A DNA stretch of 64,000 nucleotides from Polyangia bacterium (GCA_030424595.1 JAUHWG010000020.1:62001-126000), one strand, 5' to 3'; counted from the first letter of the stretch, positions 24,704 to 33,993 are shown. Notes: generated by a model not told the origin, from the letters alone. Numbers and translations: made by a program.

Positions 24704-26575
24704 ATGAAAGCGCTGATCAAGGTCGGCTACAGCTGCAACGACCACTGCAGCTTCTGCCACACCCTCGAGGTCCGTCATATCGACGGCGAGGTCGCCGAGA
24801 TCGACCGCAAGATCCGTCGGGCGGCGGCGCTCGGTCACAGCATGATCGTCCTCTCCGGCGGTGAGCCGACGATCCGGCCCGAGCTGACCCATTGGGCGCG
24901 CCTCAGCGCCTCGCTCGGCCTCGACTTCGGCCTCGTCACCAACGGCCGGATGCTCTCCTACGGCGCCCTCGTCGACGAGCTCATCGACCTGCGCCTGCGC
25001 TACGTCTACCTCTCGCTCCACGGCGGCAGCGCCAAGATCCACAACCTGATGGTCCGCTCCGACGCCTTCGAGCAGACCTACGGCGCCCTCGACAACCTGA
25101 GCGGCCGCGGGCTCGACCTCCACATCAACTGCGTCGTCACCACCCGCAACGTCGAACACCTGCGTCCGCTCGTCGACTCGGTCCTCCCCTACGCCGACGC
25201 GACCGTGAAGTTCTCGATGGTCGAGCCCAAGGGCGGGGGCTCGCGCCTCTTCGATCATCTGATGCCGCCCGTCGCGAAGGTCGCCGCCAAGGTCGCTGAG
25301 GCGATCGAGTACGGCCAGGCCAAGGCCGGCCAGACCGGCCCCCGCTTCCGCCACGGCGCCCTCCCCCTCTGCCTCATGCCGGGCAAGGAGGGCCTCTTCG
25401 ACGACCTCAAGACCCACGCCTACCGGACGATGGTCGAGATCGGCGAGGCCGACTTCTTCCCGGTCGACGACGACAACAAGCTCCACCCCCCGGTCTGCGA
25501 CGGATGCTCGATGCGAGGGCCCTGCCCGGGGCTCTACCGCGGCTACCACGAGGTCTTCGGCGCCGGCGAGCTCCGGCCGACGCGCGCTCGTCCGCGCTCG
25601 AACTCGTTCAATTACGTCTACGAGGCGATGGTCACCGAGGCCGCCTCGCCTCAGCAGCCCTGCCCCATCCTGAGCGACGGCGTCAGCCCCTGGGATCGCG
25701 GCCGCGACCTCCTCATCGAGCACGGAGCGCGGATCGCCCGCTATCGCGCCGAGACCCGCGACTTCAGCGACGCCGAGCTTGTCGAGATCAAGCTCGGGAC
25801 CGGCCAGATCTACGTCGACATCAGCCGCAAGCCGGCGCCCGACGACTTCGCCCGCGACCTGGTCAAGCTCCGCCGCTCCCCTCGCTGCGACGGGTGCCCG
25901 GTCTATGAAAATTGCACCGGGCTCTTCACGCCGAGCGAGGTCGAGGTCTTTCACCGCGATGACGCCCCGGTCCGCGCGCATCTCCGCGCGCTCACGGGGG
26001 AGGTCATCGACCTGGGCTGCGGCGAGGCGCCGTACTTGGGGGAGCTCGCCCCGCGGATCGCCTCGGCGGCGATCTCGTACCTCGGGGTCGATCCAGACCG
26101 GGCCGCCCTCGCGGAGATCGGCCGCCGAGCGCCGGGGGCCGAGCTCCTCTGCGCGACCGCTGCCGTTCTCGAAGACCGGCGCGAGGGCGCCGAGGCGGAT
26201 GACAGCGCCTCGGGCGCCGGACTCGGCGAGCGCACGTTTGACCACGCGCTGATCCTCCGTGCCTGGAATCACATCCCCGATCCCGTCGCCGTCATCAGGG
26301 CGCTCGCCCGCCGCCTCCGCCCCGGCGGCACCCTCCTGATCGTCGACAACGTCGCCTTCGGCCTCGCTCGGACGGTCGCCCAGGGCCGCCGCGGGGAGGC
26401 GTCGAGCGCCGCCTTTGAGCACTTCCGCAACGACGACGCGGCCTCGGCAGCCGCGCTCGTCGAGGCCGCGGCGACGGACTTGGTCGAGCAAGCGCGCGGC
26501 GAGGTCGGGCGAGCGACCTCCAACCAATGGACGCTCCTCTACCGGCGCCCCCACACCGGCGACGCCGCGGCCTGA
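24704..26575 (+). CDS. radical SAM/SPASM-like protein fused to a class I methyltransferase
   Basis: 623 residues. The N-terminal radical SAM domain has CNDHCSFC (Cys11, Cys15, Cys18) and MIVLSGGEPTIRPELTHW. Two further Cys groups follow: CDGCSMRGPC at about residue 265 and CDGCPVYENC at about 395. The last about 200 residues are a Rossmann methyltransferase (IDLGCGEAPYLGELAPRI, YLGVDPDRAALAEI, RRLRPGGTLLIVD). The short N-terminus, with Cys11, matches a start at 24704 rather than 24626. It is divergent from the Tat/radical SAM/HExxH operon across a 139-bp promoter region, suggesting joint regulation. Likely a peptide or small-molecule modifier; substrate unknown. Confidence 0.8.
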   Translation: MKALIKVGYSCNDHCSFCHTLEVRHIDGEVAEIDRKIRRAAALGHSMIVLSGGEPTIRPELTHWARLSASLGLDFGLVTNGRMLSYGALVDELIDLRLRYVYLSLHGGSAKIHNLMVRSDAFEQTYGALDNLSGRGLDLHINCVVTTRNVEHLRPLVDSVLPYADATVKFSMVEPKGGGSRLFDHLMPPVAKVAAKVAEAIEYGQAKAGQTGPRFRHGALPLCLMPGKEGLFDDLKTHAYRTMVEIGEADFFPVDDDNKLHPPVCDGCSMRGPCPGLYRGYHEVFGAGELRPTRARPRSNSFNYVYEAMVTEAASPQQPCPILSDGVSPWDRGRDLLIEHGARIARYRAETRDFSDAELVEIKLGTGQIYVDISRKPAPDDFARDLVKLRRSPRCDGCPVYENCTGLFTPSEVEVFHRDDAPVRAHLRALTGEVIDLGCGEAPYLGELAPRIASAAISYLGVDPDRAALAEIGRRAPGAELLCATAAVLEDRREGAEADDSASGAGLGERTFDHALILRAWNHIPDPVAVIRALARRLRPGGTLLIVDNVAFGLARTVAQGRRGEASSAAFEHFRNDDAASAAALVEAAATDLVEQARGEVGRATSNQWTLLYRRPHTGDAAA

Positions 26576-26787
26576 TCGCGATCATCGACGGCGCCCGCGC
26601 GCAGGATCTCCGCTCAGCTTCTCCGCGCAGGGATCTCCCCGCAGGATCCCCGCGCCCCACCGACACCGACACCGAGCGCCGCAGCGCACGCGGCATCCCC
26701 CCGTCTAGGAGCTCCGGTCGGCCTCCGAGCTCAGCCGCCGAAGATGCCTCCGCAGGCCGACAACCCGGTGCTATACATCGCCGCGAC

Positions 26788-27135
26788 ATGATCCGGCGCG
26801 CGACCCTCGGCCTCACCACGACCTTTGCCCTCCTCCTCAGCGGCTGCTACGGCGACGCAGAGTCGTTCATCGTCGCCAAGGCGAAGCAGGACTGCAAGCG
26901 GCTCGCGAGCTGCAACGCCTCGTTCTTCGAGGACGCCTATGACGGTGACATGAACGAGTGCCGCGCCGCGCAGGAGGACATCGTCGAGGCCGCCTACGAC
27001 CTCCTCAACATCTTCGGCGACTACGATCCCGAGGAGGGGCGCAAGTGCGTCTCGGCGACCCGCGCCAACCGCAACGACTGCTCGGACGCCGGCGACGACG
27101 AGATCAGCGACTCCTGCGACCGCGTCGTCAACTGA
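26788..27135 (+). CDS. small Cys-rich lipoprotein (115 aa)
   Basis: A lipoprotein signal (LGLTTTFALLLSGC) is followed by an acidic helical domain with six Cys in the mature part (AKQDCKRLASC, MNECRAAQ, GRKCVSA, NDCSD, DSCDR). This suggests a disulfide-stabilised periplasmic or surface protein. Such orphan Cys-rich lipoproteins are common in Nannocystis-like genomes. TATACA lies about 10 nt before the ATG. Function unknown. Confidence 0.68.
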   Translation: MIRRATLGLTTTFALLLSGCYGDAESFIVAKAKQDCKRLASCNASFFEDAYDGDMNECRAAQEDIVEAAYDLLNIFGDYDPEEGRKCVSATRANRNDCSDAGDDEISDSCDRVVN

Positions 27136-27254
27136 TCGCTCAACCGGCCCGATGAGCTGTCTGCGTGGGGCCGCTCAGCGATCCCCCGAGGAAGGCAGCG
27201 CGCACGACCGCAGGGGCAGCGGCGCGCAGCGGGTCGTCGCGCAGGGAAGAGCGC

Positions 27255-28244
27255 TCAGCGCTCGTCGGATGCCAGCCGCGCCGCGGAGACAAGCCCCGCC
27301 TCCGCCGACGATCCGCGGAGACGATCGTAGTAGAGCTTGCGAAAGCGGAGCGTCAGACGGTCGGTCGCGACCGACCGCTCCTCGCCGGCGGGCGGGACCT
27401 CCGAGGGGCTCGACGACTCGACGATCGCCCGATCTTCCCCGGCGATCCGGCGGTTGCTGAGGCGAAAGACCCAGTCGAAGATCTTCGGCTTGAGGAAGTC
27501 ACGGGCGGTCACGAAGACCATCCGCGTCCGCCCCTCGTCGATCGGCACGCAGGCGACGATGAAGCGCATCAGCCGATCCTTCGCCGGGATCTTCAGCTCC
27601 ATCGCGTTGGGGAAGCGGTAGTCGAGCCCGCCCGGCCGCCTCTCGCCGTCGACCGTGCTCGTCGAGCTGCAACCATAGGGCTGATCCTCGATCTCGACCT
27701 CCATCACCGAATTGGGGCCCATCTTCATGCCGGCGCCGATCGTCCTGCGGTGGACGAAGGGCAGGTGCGGCCAGTCGAGCATGTTCTCCATCGCTCGCGT
27801 CCAATGGACGTCCCACTCGAGGACGCCGGCCATCACCCGCACCCGCGGGTCGAGGACGATCTCTGGCACCATCGGCTGGACCGGCGCCGACTCGCCGGGG
27901 GCTGTGTACACCCAGAGGAGACCTGCCCCTTCGTACACCGGGACGGCCATCGCCCCGAGCCCGCCGCGCTTGGCGTCGGGCGTCCATGGGACCTTTTGAT
28001 TGCTGCCGTCGCCGGCGAAGCGCCAGCCGTGAAAGGGGCACTCGACGCAGCCGTCGACGACCCGCCCGAGCGAGAGCTTGACGCCGCGGTGCGGGCAGCG
28101 ATCGATGAGGCCGCGAGCCCGCCCGTCAGCCTCGCGGAAGAGGACGAGCTGCTCGCCTGCGATCTGGAGGGGCAAGAGCTGACCTGTCCGCAGCTGATCG
28201 CTGCAGCCGATGATCGTCCACACGTTGGCAAAGCCCTCAAACAT
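27255..28244 (-). CDS. Rieske non-haem iron oxygenase
   Basis: 329 residues. The Rieske 2Fe-2S cluster ligands are CPH (Cys50, His52) and CPFH (Cys69, His72). The catalytic domain shows ENMLDWPHLPFVH, the NxxDxxHxxxxH-type mononuclear iron motif. The family carries out O2-dependent hydroxylation or demethylation using an external reductase, which is not visible here. GGAGGG lies 7 nt before the ATG. It is divergent from the HxsD/HxsB operon with 385 bp between the starts, so it could act on the same product, but this is inference from position. Confidence 0.87.
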   Translation of the reverse strand: MFEGFANVWTIIGCSDQLRTGQLLPLQIAGEQLVLFREADGRARGLIDRCPHRGVKLSLGRVVDGCVECPFHGWRFAGDGSNQKVPWTPDAKRGGLGAMAVPVYEGAGLLWVYTAPGESAPVQPMVPEIVLDPRVRVMAGVLEWDVHWTRAMENMLDWPHLPFVHRRTIGAGMKMGPNSVMEVEIEDQPYGCSSTSTVDGERRPGGLDYRFPNAMELKIPAKDRLMRFIVACVPIDEGRTRMVFVTARDFLKPKIFDWVFRLSNRRIAGEDRAIVESSSPSEVPPAGEERSVATDRLTLRFRKLYYDRLRGSSAEAGLVSAARLASDER

Positions 28245-28629
28245 CTGCGCCCTCCGACATCGCGTAGTTTCTACGGCCCATCGCGAGCCGCCGCAAAACG
28301 CTCCGCCCGACGCCGGGTCCGCGCCAGCCCCCCCGAGACCTCGACCGCACCCGGTCCCGCCGCGCGGCCCGGGCGGACCCGGTCGCAGCTCGCCCAAGAG
28401 GAGCGGACGGACGGGCCCCGCCGCGATCGCCCCACCTCCCCAAGAGCGCCGAGCTCGACGGGCGCACCTGAGCACGCAGTCCCCTCGCCACCTCGGCCGT
28501 AGACCCCCGCATTTCGCGCAGAGGGCGATGATGGGCGAGGTCGCCCCCAACCCCCCACGGGCGGCCGCACGATGACCACACCACGCCCGTCGCGGCCGAT
28601 CTGGTACATTGCTCGCCCGCGAGCACCCG
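28245..28629. other. divergent promoter region between Rieske and HxsD genes
   Basis: 385 bp without a supported gene. On the plus side TACATT (28615-28620) ends 9 nt before the HxsD ATG. The minus side carries the Rieske ribosome site. No precursor-like short ORF with a His-x-Ser repeat was found. Confidence 0.45.
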
Positions 28630-29136
28630 ATGACTGATACCCCCGAAAACGTCAAGGCCGAGCTGAGCCGCGGCGCCGTCAACCTCGAGGTGGATCCGTC
28701 GATCTACCCCCTCGGGGCGATCTACGGCGCCGCCTACATCTTCATCGATCGCTGCTACGTCTTCCTCTACCGACCCTCGGAGACGAGCCTGCGGATCACG
28801 CTCCAGACCAAGGAGCCGGAGCCCGCCGAGGAGACCCTGCGGGCGCTGGTCGGCGAATTCTCCAACGAGCTCCTCTCCTGCGCCTGGCGCCGTCAGATCA
28901 CCGAGGAGAACCGGGAGCTGATCCAGGCCGTCACCTCAAAGGCGCTCTCCGGGGCGATGGGCTCGCCCTCCCTCGACGACCTCGCCGACTTCGACTTCTC
29001 CGACGACGAGTTCGAGGACCCGCTGGGGATCGCCCAGTCCTGGGAGGAGAAGCACGGGCGCAAGACGCCGAAGGAGCCCGCTGAGGCCCCCGCCGAAGCG
29101 GCCGCGACGCCCGAGGGCGAGGGGGCCGACTCGTGA
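28630..29136 (+). CDS. hxsD: His-Xaa-Ser system protein HxsD
   Basis: 168 residues. The N-terminal 90 residues match the HxsD pattern: VDPSIYPLGAIYGAAYIFIDRCYVFLYR, then VGEFSNELLSCAWRRQITEENRELIQAV. The C-terminal 60 residues are acidic and Ala/Pro/Glu-rich, a longer tail than usual. HxsD proteins accompany the radical SAM maturases HxsB and HxsC in a peptide-maturation system; their own biochemical role is not settled. The gene overlaps the next one by 4 bp (GTGA). The start at 28630 is preferred over an upstream in-frame start at 28609. Confidence 0.72.
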   Translation: MTDTPENVKAELSRGAVNLEVDPSIYPLGAIYGAAYIFIDRCYVFLYRPSETSLRITLQTKEPEPAEETLRALVGEFSNELLSCAWRRQITEENRELIQAVTSKALSGAMGSPSLDDLADFDFSDDEFEDPLGIAQSWEEKHGRKTPKEPAEAPAEAAATPEGEGADS

Positions 29137-29357
29137 TCGAGCTCCGCTTCCACCGCGATCTCTACTCGGCGAAGGCCGTGGAGGAGACCGCTGAGGCCTT
29201 CGCCGCGGTCGCCTCGATCGAGCGCAGCGAGGACGAGAGCGCGATCACCCTCGCCGTCGAGCCCCGCTACACCAAGCCGGCCCAGGTCCGGCGGATCATC
29301 GGCGAGCTGCAGAACTACGCCCTCGCCAAGACCATCGACGAAGGGCCCCGACGATGA
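29133..29357 (+). CDS. short HxsD-like protein
   Basis: 74 residues with a GTG start overlapping the HxsD stop and an ATGA overlap with HxsB. The sequence IELRFHRDLYSAKAVEETAEAF to GELQNYALAKTI has the beta-alpha layout of a truncated HxsD-like or carrier-type domain. The strict overlaps on both sides argue that it is a real subunit made in proportion to HxsD and HxsB. Confidence 0.65.
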   Translation: MIELRFHRDLYSAKAVEETAEAFAAVASIERSEDESAITLAVEPRYTKPAQVRRIIGELQNYALAKTIDEGPRR

Positions 29358-30892
29358 GCGTCGACCTCCAGCGCCTCTCCCTGAGCCCGACCAAGCCCGC
29401 CTTCTTCCGCTGGCGCGAGGTCGGCGACAACGTCGTCATCACCAACTTCGAGGGGAACTTCTTGATCCTCTCCCGCGACGAGTTCGCGGCCTTCGCCGAG
29501 GGCCGGATCGAGGCCGGCGAGGAGCTCTACGAGCGCCTCAGCGCCGCGAACTTCCTCCGCGAGACCTACGACGTCGACAGGGCCGCGGAGAGCTACGAGC
29601 GGCGCAAGTCCTTCCTCAACAGCGGCGTCAACCTCGGGATCCTCGTCGTCACCCTGCGCTGCAACGAGAGCTGCGTCTACTGCCACGCCTCGCGGGCGAA
29701 CATGGACGCGGTCCACACCGACATGTCGCCGGCGGTCGCGGAGAAGGCGGTCGACCTCTTCCTCGCGAGCACCAGCGACTTTGTCACCCTCGAGTTCCAG
29801 GGCGGCGAACCGCTGGTCAACTTCCCGGTGATCCAGCACATCATCGAGTACGCGCTGGAGCGCAACAAGACCGCGGGCAAGCGCCTCGAGTTCACGATGG
29901 TCTCGAACCTGGCGCTGATGGACGACGAGAAGCTCGCCTATCTCCTGGAGAAGAAGGTCCAGATCTGCACCAGCATCGACGGCCCGGAGAAGCTCCACAA
30001 CGCCCAGCGCAAGCTGGCGACGATGGACTCGCACCAGAAGGCCGTGCACTGGATCCGGCGGATCAACGAGGAGTACGCCGCCGCGGGGCTCGACCCGACC
30101 CTCTATCACGTCGAGGCCCTGCTGACGACGACGCGGGCGACCCTGCCGCTGTGGAGAGAGGTCGTCGACGCCTACACTAAGCTCGGCTGCCGAGCGCTCT
30201 TCCTCCGCCCGCTCGACCCCTTCGGCTTCGCCGAGCGGACCCGCAAGCGGGTCGAGTACGACCGCGACGATTATCTGGAGTACTACCGCAACGCGGTCGA
30301 CTACATGATCGAGCTCAACAAGCAGGGGGTCGAGATCCTCGAGCGCTTCGCGGCGATCTTCCTGACCAAGATCCTCCGCGGCGAGGACCCGAACTTCCTC
30401 GACGTCCGCGCCCCCGCCGGCACCGGCATCGGCCAGCTCGCGGTCAACTACGACGGCACGGTCTTCACCTGCGACGAGGGGCGGATGCTCCACGAGATGG
30501 GCGATGACACCTTCCTCATCGGCCATGTCGACACCCACCGCTACCGCCAGCTCGTCGGCCACGAGACGGTCCACACCGCCGTGATCGCCTCCAACCTCGA
30601 CGGTCAGCCCGACTGCGTCAACTGCGCCTACAACCCCTACTGCGGGACGATCCCGGCGACCAACCACAAGACCTCGGGGAGCGTCTTCGGGCGGATGCGC
30701 GAGAGCAACGTCTGCGCGGTCCACAAGGGGATCCAGGACTATCTCTTCCAGAAGCTCGCGACCGCCGACGCCGAGACCCGGGAGATCCTCGAGCGCTGGA
30801 CCACCGTCCGGCCGCGCGAGCACTTCGTGCAAGGGGTCGAGGCCGCCGAGGCCGAGACCGCCGGGGCCGAGGCCGCCGAGCCGACGCCCTGA
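29354..30892 (+). CDS. hxsB: His-Xaa-Ser system radical SAM/SPASM maturase HxsB-like
   Basis: 512 residues. A PqqD/RRE-like N-terminal region is suggested by VVITNFEGNFLILSRDEFAAF. The radical SAM core follows with CNESCVYC (Cys103, Cys107, Cys110) and FQGGEPLVNF. The SPASM region has VFTCDEGRML and CVNCAYNPYCG. This is the arrangement of HxsB peptide maturases. HxsC and a His-x-Ser repeat precursor (HxsA) are not seen in the window. The C-terminus carries an Ala/Glu repeat tail. It is the last gene of the operon and converges on the isomerase gene with only 7 bp between. Confidence 0.8.
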   Translation: MSVDLQRLSLSPTKPAFFRWREVGDNVVITNFEGNFLILSRDEFAAFAEGRIEAGEELYERLSAANFLRETYDVDRAAESYERRKSFLNSGVNLGILVVTLRCNESCVYCHASRANMDAVHTDMSPAVAEKAVDLFLASTSDFVTLEFQGGEPLVNFPVIQHIIEYALERNKTAGKRLEFTMVSNLALMDDEKLAYLLEKKVQICTSIDGPEKLHNAQRKLATMDSHQKAVHWIRRINEEYAAAGLDPTLYHVEALLTTTRATLPLWREVVDAYTKLGCRALFLRPLDPFGFAERTRKRVEYDRDDYLEYYRNAVDYMIELNKQGVEILERFAAIFLTKILRGEDPNFLDVRAPAGTGIGQLAVNYDGTVFTCDEGRMLHEMGDDTFLIGHVDTHRYRQLVGHETVHTAVIASNLDGQPDCVNCAYNPYCGTIPATNHKTSGSVFGRMRESNVCAVHKGIQDYLFQKLATADAETREILERWTTVRPREHFVQGVEAAEAETAGAEAAEPTP

Positions 30893-30899
30893 ACCATCC

Positions 30900-31604
30900 C
30901 TACGAGGACGAGCCTCGGCCGCGGCGATCCGCGGCCCGCGGCAGATCCTGCCAGCGCGCGAGGGCGGCGTCGGTGACCGGGTCTTCGCCCCGGAGGAAGC
31001 GCTCCAGGTCGCCGATGCTGTCGTCGCCCCAGAAGAGCTCGCCGTCGACGACCATCGTCGGAACCCCGAAGACCCCGGCGTGCAGCGCTGCCTCGGTCGC
31101 GCCGCGCAGGCGCGCCTTCGCCTCGGGCTTTGAGGCGGCGGCGACCAGAGCTGGCCCGTCGAGACCGGCGCGCGTCAGGACCTGGGTGATCGTCGCAGGA
31201 TCGCCGACCCCGGGACCTCCGCCCCAGGTCGCGTCAAAGAGGGCGCTTATCACCCGCCCCTGCAGCTCCGCTCCGAGCGAGGGGTCACCGGCGATCCGCA
31301 GGGCGAGGAGCGGGTTGAAGGGGTGAGCCGGCGGCGGCTCGAGACGCAGGCCGCGCTCGTGCGCCCGCCGCAGCACCTGCTTGAAGATGTAGACCCGCTT
31401 GGGCGCGATCTCAGCCGGGCCGAGGTGGCCGAAGTGGCCGAGGAGCGCCGCGAAGAGCACAGGGATCGGCCGGAGCGTGCGCCCGTGGGCCTTCGCCAGC
31501 GCCGGCATCCGCCGCCACGCGAGGTAGGCGAAGGGGGAGATGAAGTCGAGATAGAGATCGATGGCGCCGCCGCCCTCTCCCTGGCTCCTGTCGTGCTCCG
31601 GCAT
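30900..31604 (-). CDS. DsbA-family / 2-hydroxychromene-2-carboxylate isomerase-like protein
   Basis: 234 residues. The start of the fold is DLYLDFISPFAYLAWRRM, where Ser replaces the Cys of DsbA, as in HCCA isomerases and kappa-class glutathione transferases. The middle is helical, and GVFGVPTMVVDGELFWGDDSIGDLERFL is the family C-terminal cis-Pro thioredoxin edge. It is likely a glutathione-dependent isomerase of aromatic breakdown; the true substrate is unknown. The start at 31604 is chosen because TATGGT ends exactly 7 nt upstream; an ATG at 31616 overlaps that box. Confidence 0.83.
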   Translation of the reverse strand: MPEHDRSQGEGGGAIDLYLDFISPFAYLAWRRMPALAKAHGRTLRPIPVLFAALLGHFGHLGPAEIAPKRVYIFKQVLRRAHERGLRLEPPPAHPFNPLLALRIAGDPSLGAELQGRVISALFDATWGGGPGVGDPATITQVLTRAGLDGPALVAAASKPEAKARLRGATEAALHAGVFGVPTMVVDGELFWGDDSIGDLERFLRGEDPVTDAALARWQDLPRAADRRGRGSSS

Positions 31605-31611
31605 GGGGTCG

Positions 31612-31617
31612 ACCATA
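31612..31617 (-). promoter_or_regulatory. -10 box TATGGT for the isomerase gene
   Basis: It ends 7 nt before the ATG at 31604 and decides that start over 31616. Confidence 0.45.
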
Positions 31618-31791
31618 CCAAGCGCCGCATGCCCCAAGATGCTCCTTCGTCGACGCCCAGCCCCCGGCGCCAGCGGGCCCAGTGCACCTCGGGCGCTCCT
31701 CGCCGACCGGCAGAGGGTCGCCGCGCAGGCGCACGCCCCTGCACCGAGCACCCTCGGGGCTGCCCCGCGATCGTTCTGGTAGGGTCTCGGC

Positions 31792-32106
31792 ATGCGCCGC
31801 TTCGCCGCGATCCTGGCCACGCTCACGCTGTGCGGGCTCCACCTGACCTGCGGCGGGTTCGTCGAGGCCGAGGTCCGTGACGTCTGCGTCGAAGATCCCG
31901 ACCTCTGCCCCCCGTGCGCCGCCGACAGCGAGTGTGTGTTTCAGGGGAACGCCTGCACCGACTACGTCGCCTGCGCCCACCCGGACGCGGGCTTGGTCTT
32001 CGTCGAGATCGGCTGCTCGGAGGCGCTCGAGCGGCGCTGGCCGGAGGACGAGGCCTGCGCCTGCGTCGACCAGGTCTGCCAGAGCGGCCTCGACGACCGG
32101 TTCTAG
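31792..32106 (+). CDS. small Cys-rich lipoprotein (104 aa)
   Basis: A signal (FAAILATLTLCGLHLTC) with lipobox LTCGG is followed by a mature part with ten Cys (DVCVEDPDLCPPCAADSEC and CACVDQVC). It is probably a disulfide-rich surface lipoprotein. TAGGGT ends 6 nt before the ATG, suggesting a leaderless mRNA. No family was recognised. Confidence 0.68.
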   Translation: MRRFAAILATLTLCGLHLTCGGFVEAEVRDVCVEDPDLCPPCAADSECVFQGNACTDYVACAHPDAGLVFVEIGCSEALERRWPEDEACACVDQVCQSGLDDRF

Positions 32107-32196
32107 CCCCCCCTCGCGAGGTCGACGACGCCGAAAGCCGGCGCGGCGGCGACGACCGACGAGACCTGCTAGGGTGCGGCCCGCAGGAGCCCACCG

Positions 32197-33993
32197 GTGA
32201 CCCAGCGATCGAGGAGCAAGCTCGCACGCGGAGCGGGACGGAGCCGAGGGCGAGCGGCGGCCGCGAGCGCGATCTCGGCGCAGCTCCTGCGGAGACGCTG
32301 GGTCTGCCTCGTGTTGAGCCTCGCCTGGGCCCCAGCCCAAGCGTCGGCGGCCAGCTCCGCTCCGGCGCCGCGCTTCTTGCCGATCGAGCCTGTCGAGCCT
32401 GTCGAGCCTGTCGAGCCTGTCGAGCCGGTCGAGCACAGTGCGGCCGAGACCGTCGATGACACGCGGAGCGACGACGCCGCGACCACGAGCGATGACGCTG
32501 CCGACGGGGCCGCGGACGCTCCGGGCCGCGCGGTCGCCCCCACGGATCGATACCCCCTCGACACCCTGGACGTGCTCGAGCCGCCAGCCGCGACAGAGCC
32601 TGCGGAGAACAGCGCGACCGCAGGCAGCGAGGAGCCCGCGGAGGACCTCCCCCGCGCCGACACGGCCGTGATCAAGGGCTGGGGAGGGTTCGAGGATTCG
32701 TGGTCATTCCCTGCGCTGACCCTCACGCCGAGCGTCGAGTTCAACCTCCGCACCCAGGGTCGCACCAACTCGAGCTTTGATCCGACCCCGGGCGACCGCA
32801 GCCTCGACATCTTCCAGCGCTCCCGCCTCGGCCTCAACGCGGCCTACCGCGACCACGTCGGCGTGTTCATCCAGGGCCAGGACGTCCGCAGCTGGGGCTT
32901 TGAGAGCTCGACGATCGCCAACATGGCGAACACCGACCTCCACCAGGGCTTTCTCTACCTCCAGGGCTCGAAGCGCGGGGCCTCTGGGGTGATCACGGTC
33001 GGTCGGCAGGAGCTGAACGTCGGCTCCGGGCGGCTGATCGCCAACCGCAACTGGGTCCCGGTCGCCCAGAGCTTCGACGCCCTCCGCCTCCAGGGTCGGG
33101 TCGGCCGTTGGTCCGCCGACGCCGGCCTGATGCTCCTGCGGGGGCCTGGCGCCTTCACGATCGCCCACCCCAGCGGCGACCCGACCCTCGCGGAGACGGT
33201 CCAGAGCTCTGGCACCTTCAGCGGCTACTTCCAGCTGGGGCTCGACCTCGGCACGAGCATCGCCGTCGAGGCCCTCGGCATCGGCCTCCGCGAGCGCCCC
33301 TCCCCCGCCGCACAGGCCGCGAGCCGCGATCTGGTCAACGGCGGCCTCCGGGTCTACGGCGAGCCCCTCCCTGGCCTCTCCTACGACCTCGAGGGGTACG
33401 CCCAGGGGGGCCGCAACCTCGGCCTCGCCCACCGGGCCTTCGCCGCCTTCGCGACGCTCCACTACGCGCTCAAGGTCCGCGCTCGGCCGACCTTCACGCT
33501 CCGCTACAACTACGCGAGCGGAGAGAGCTGCGAAGGGGGGCCCAATGTCGGCTGCGGCAACCAACAGAGCCGCGAGTTCTACCGCTTCTACGGCGCCCGT
33601 CACCCCTTCTACGGGATCCTCGACAGGGTCGGGCACTCCAACCTCCGCAACCTCGAGGTCGGCGCCTCACTCCGCGGGCTGACCAAGCACGACGGGGATG
33701 GCGATGGCTTCGACCGGCTGATGGGATCGCTCAGCTACAACTTCATCCAGCTCGACAAGCCGACCGGCGCCTGGAAGAGCGCCCCCGATCCGCTGGTCGG
33801 CGCGGGCTGGGATCCGACCAACACGAGCCGCAACCTCGGCCACGAGCTCGACCTTATCCTGAGCTACAGGCCGATCGCCCAGCTCACCGTCCAGCCGGGG
33901 TACGGGCTCTTCATCCCCCTCGAGGCCGCTCAGCGGATCGCCGGACCCGCGACCCAGCACTTCGCCTACCTGCTGCTGGTCGCGATCTTCTGA
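32197..33993 (+). CDS. alginate-export (AlgE)-like outer-membrane porin
   Basis: 598 residues with a GTG start and AGGAG 7 nt upstream. A long N-terminal signal (LLRRRWVCLVLSLAWAPAQASA) leads into a (Glu-Pro-Val) repeat and an acidic Thr/Ala linker of about 100 residues. The C-terminal about 430 residues form a large beta barrel: LTPSVEFNLRTQGR, GVFIQGQDVRSWG, GVITVGRQELNVGSGRLIANRNW, FTLRYNYASGE, ending FAYLLLVAIF. The GRQEL...RLIANRNW segment is typical of the alginate-export domain. It probably passes a polymer or small substrate through the outer membrane. Decayed copies of its 3' end follow. Confidence 0.78.
   Translation: MTQRSRSKLARGAGRSRGRAAAASAISAQLLRRRWVCLVLSLAWAPAQASAASSAPAPRFLPIEPVEPVEPVEPVEPVEHSAAETVDDTRSDDAATTSDDAADGAADAPGRAVAPTDRYPLDTLDVLEPPAATEPAENSATAGSEEPAEDLPRADTAVIKGWGGFEDSWSFPALTLTPSVEFNLRTQGRTNSSFDPTPGDRSLDIFQRSRLGLNAAYRDHVGVFIQGQDVRSWGFESSTIANMANTDLHQGFLYLQGSKRGASGVITVGRQELNVGSGRLIANRNWVPVAQSFDALRLQGRVGRWSADAGLMLLRGPGAFTIAHPSGDPTLAETVQSSGTFSGYFQLGLDLGTSIAVEALGIGLRERPSPAAQAASRDLVNGGLRVYGEPLPGLSYDLEGYAQGGRNLGLAHRAFAAFATLHYALKVRARPTFTLRYNYASGESCEGGPNVGCGNQQSREFYRFYGARHPFYGILDRVGHSNLRNLEVGASLRGLTKHDGDGDGFDRLMGSLSYNFIQLDKPTGAWKSAPDPLVGAGWDPTNTSRNLGHELDLILSYRPIAQLTVQPGYGLFIPLEAAQRIAGPATQHFAYLLLVAIF
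32388..32430. repeat. 9-bp tandem repeat in the porin linker
   Basis: About five copies of GAGCCTGTC encode Glu-Pro-Val and keep the frame. Confidence 0.85.

Noticed and set aside
24593-26554. A 653-residue open frame antisense to the radical SAM-methyltransferase gene
   Set aside because: The plus strand carries intact CxxxCxxC, GGEP and SAM-binding motifs. The minus frame has no domain and a low-complexity composition.
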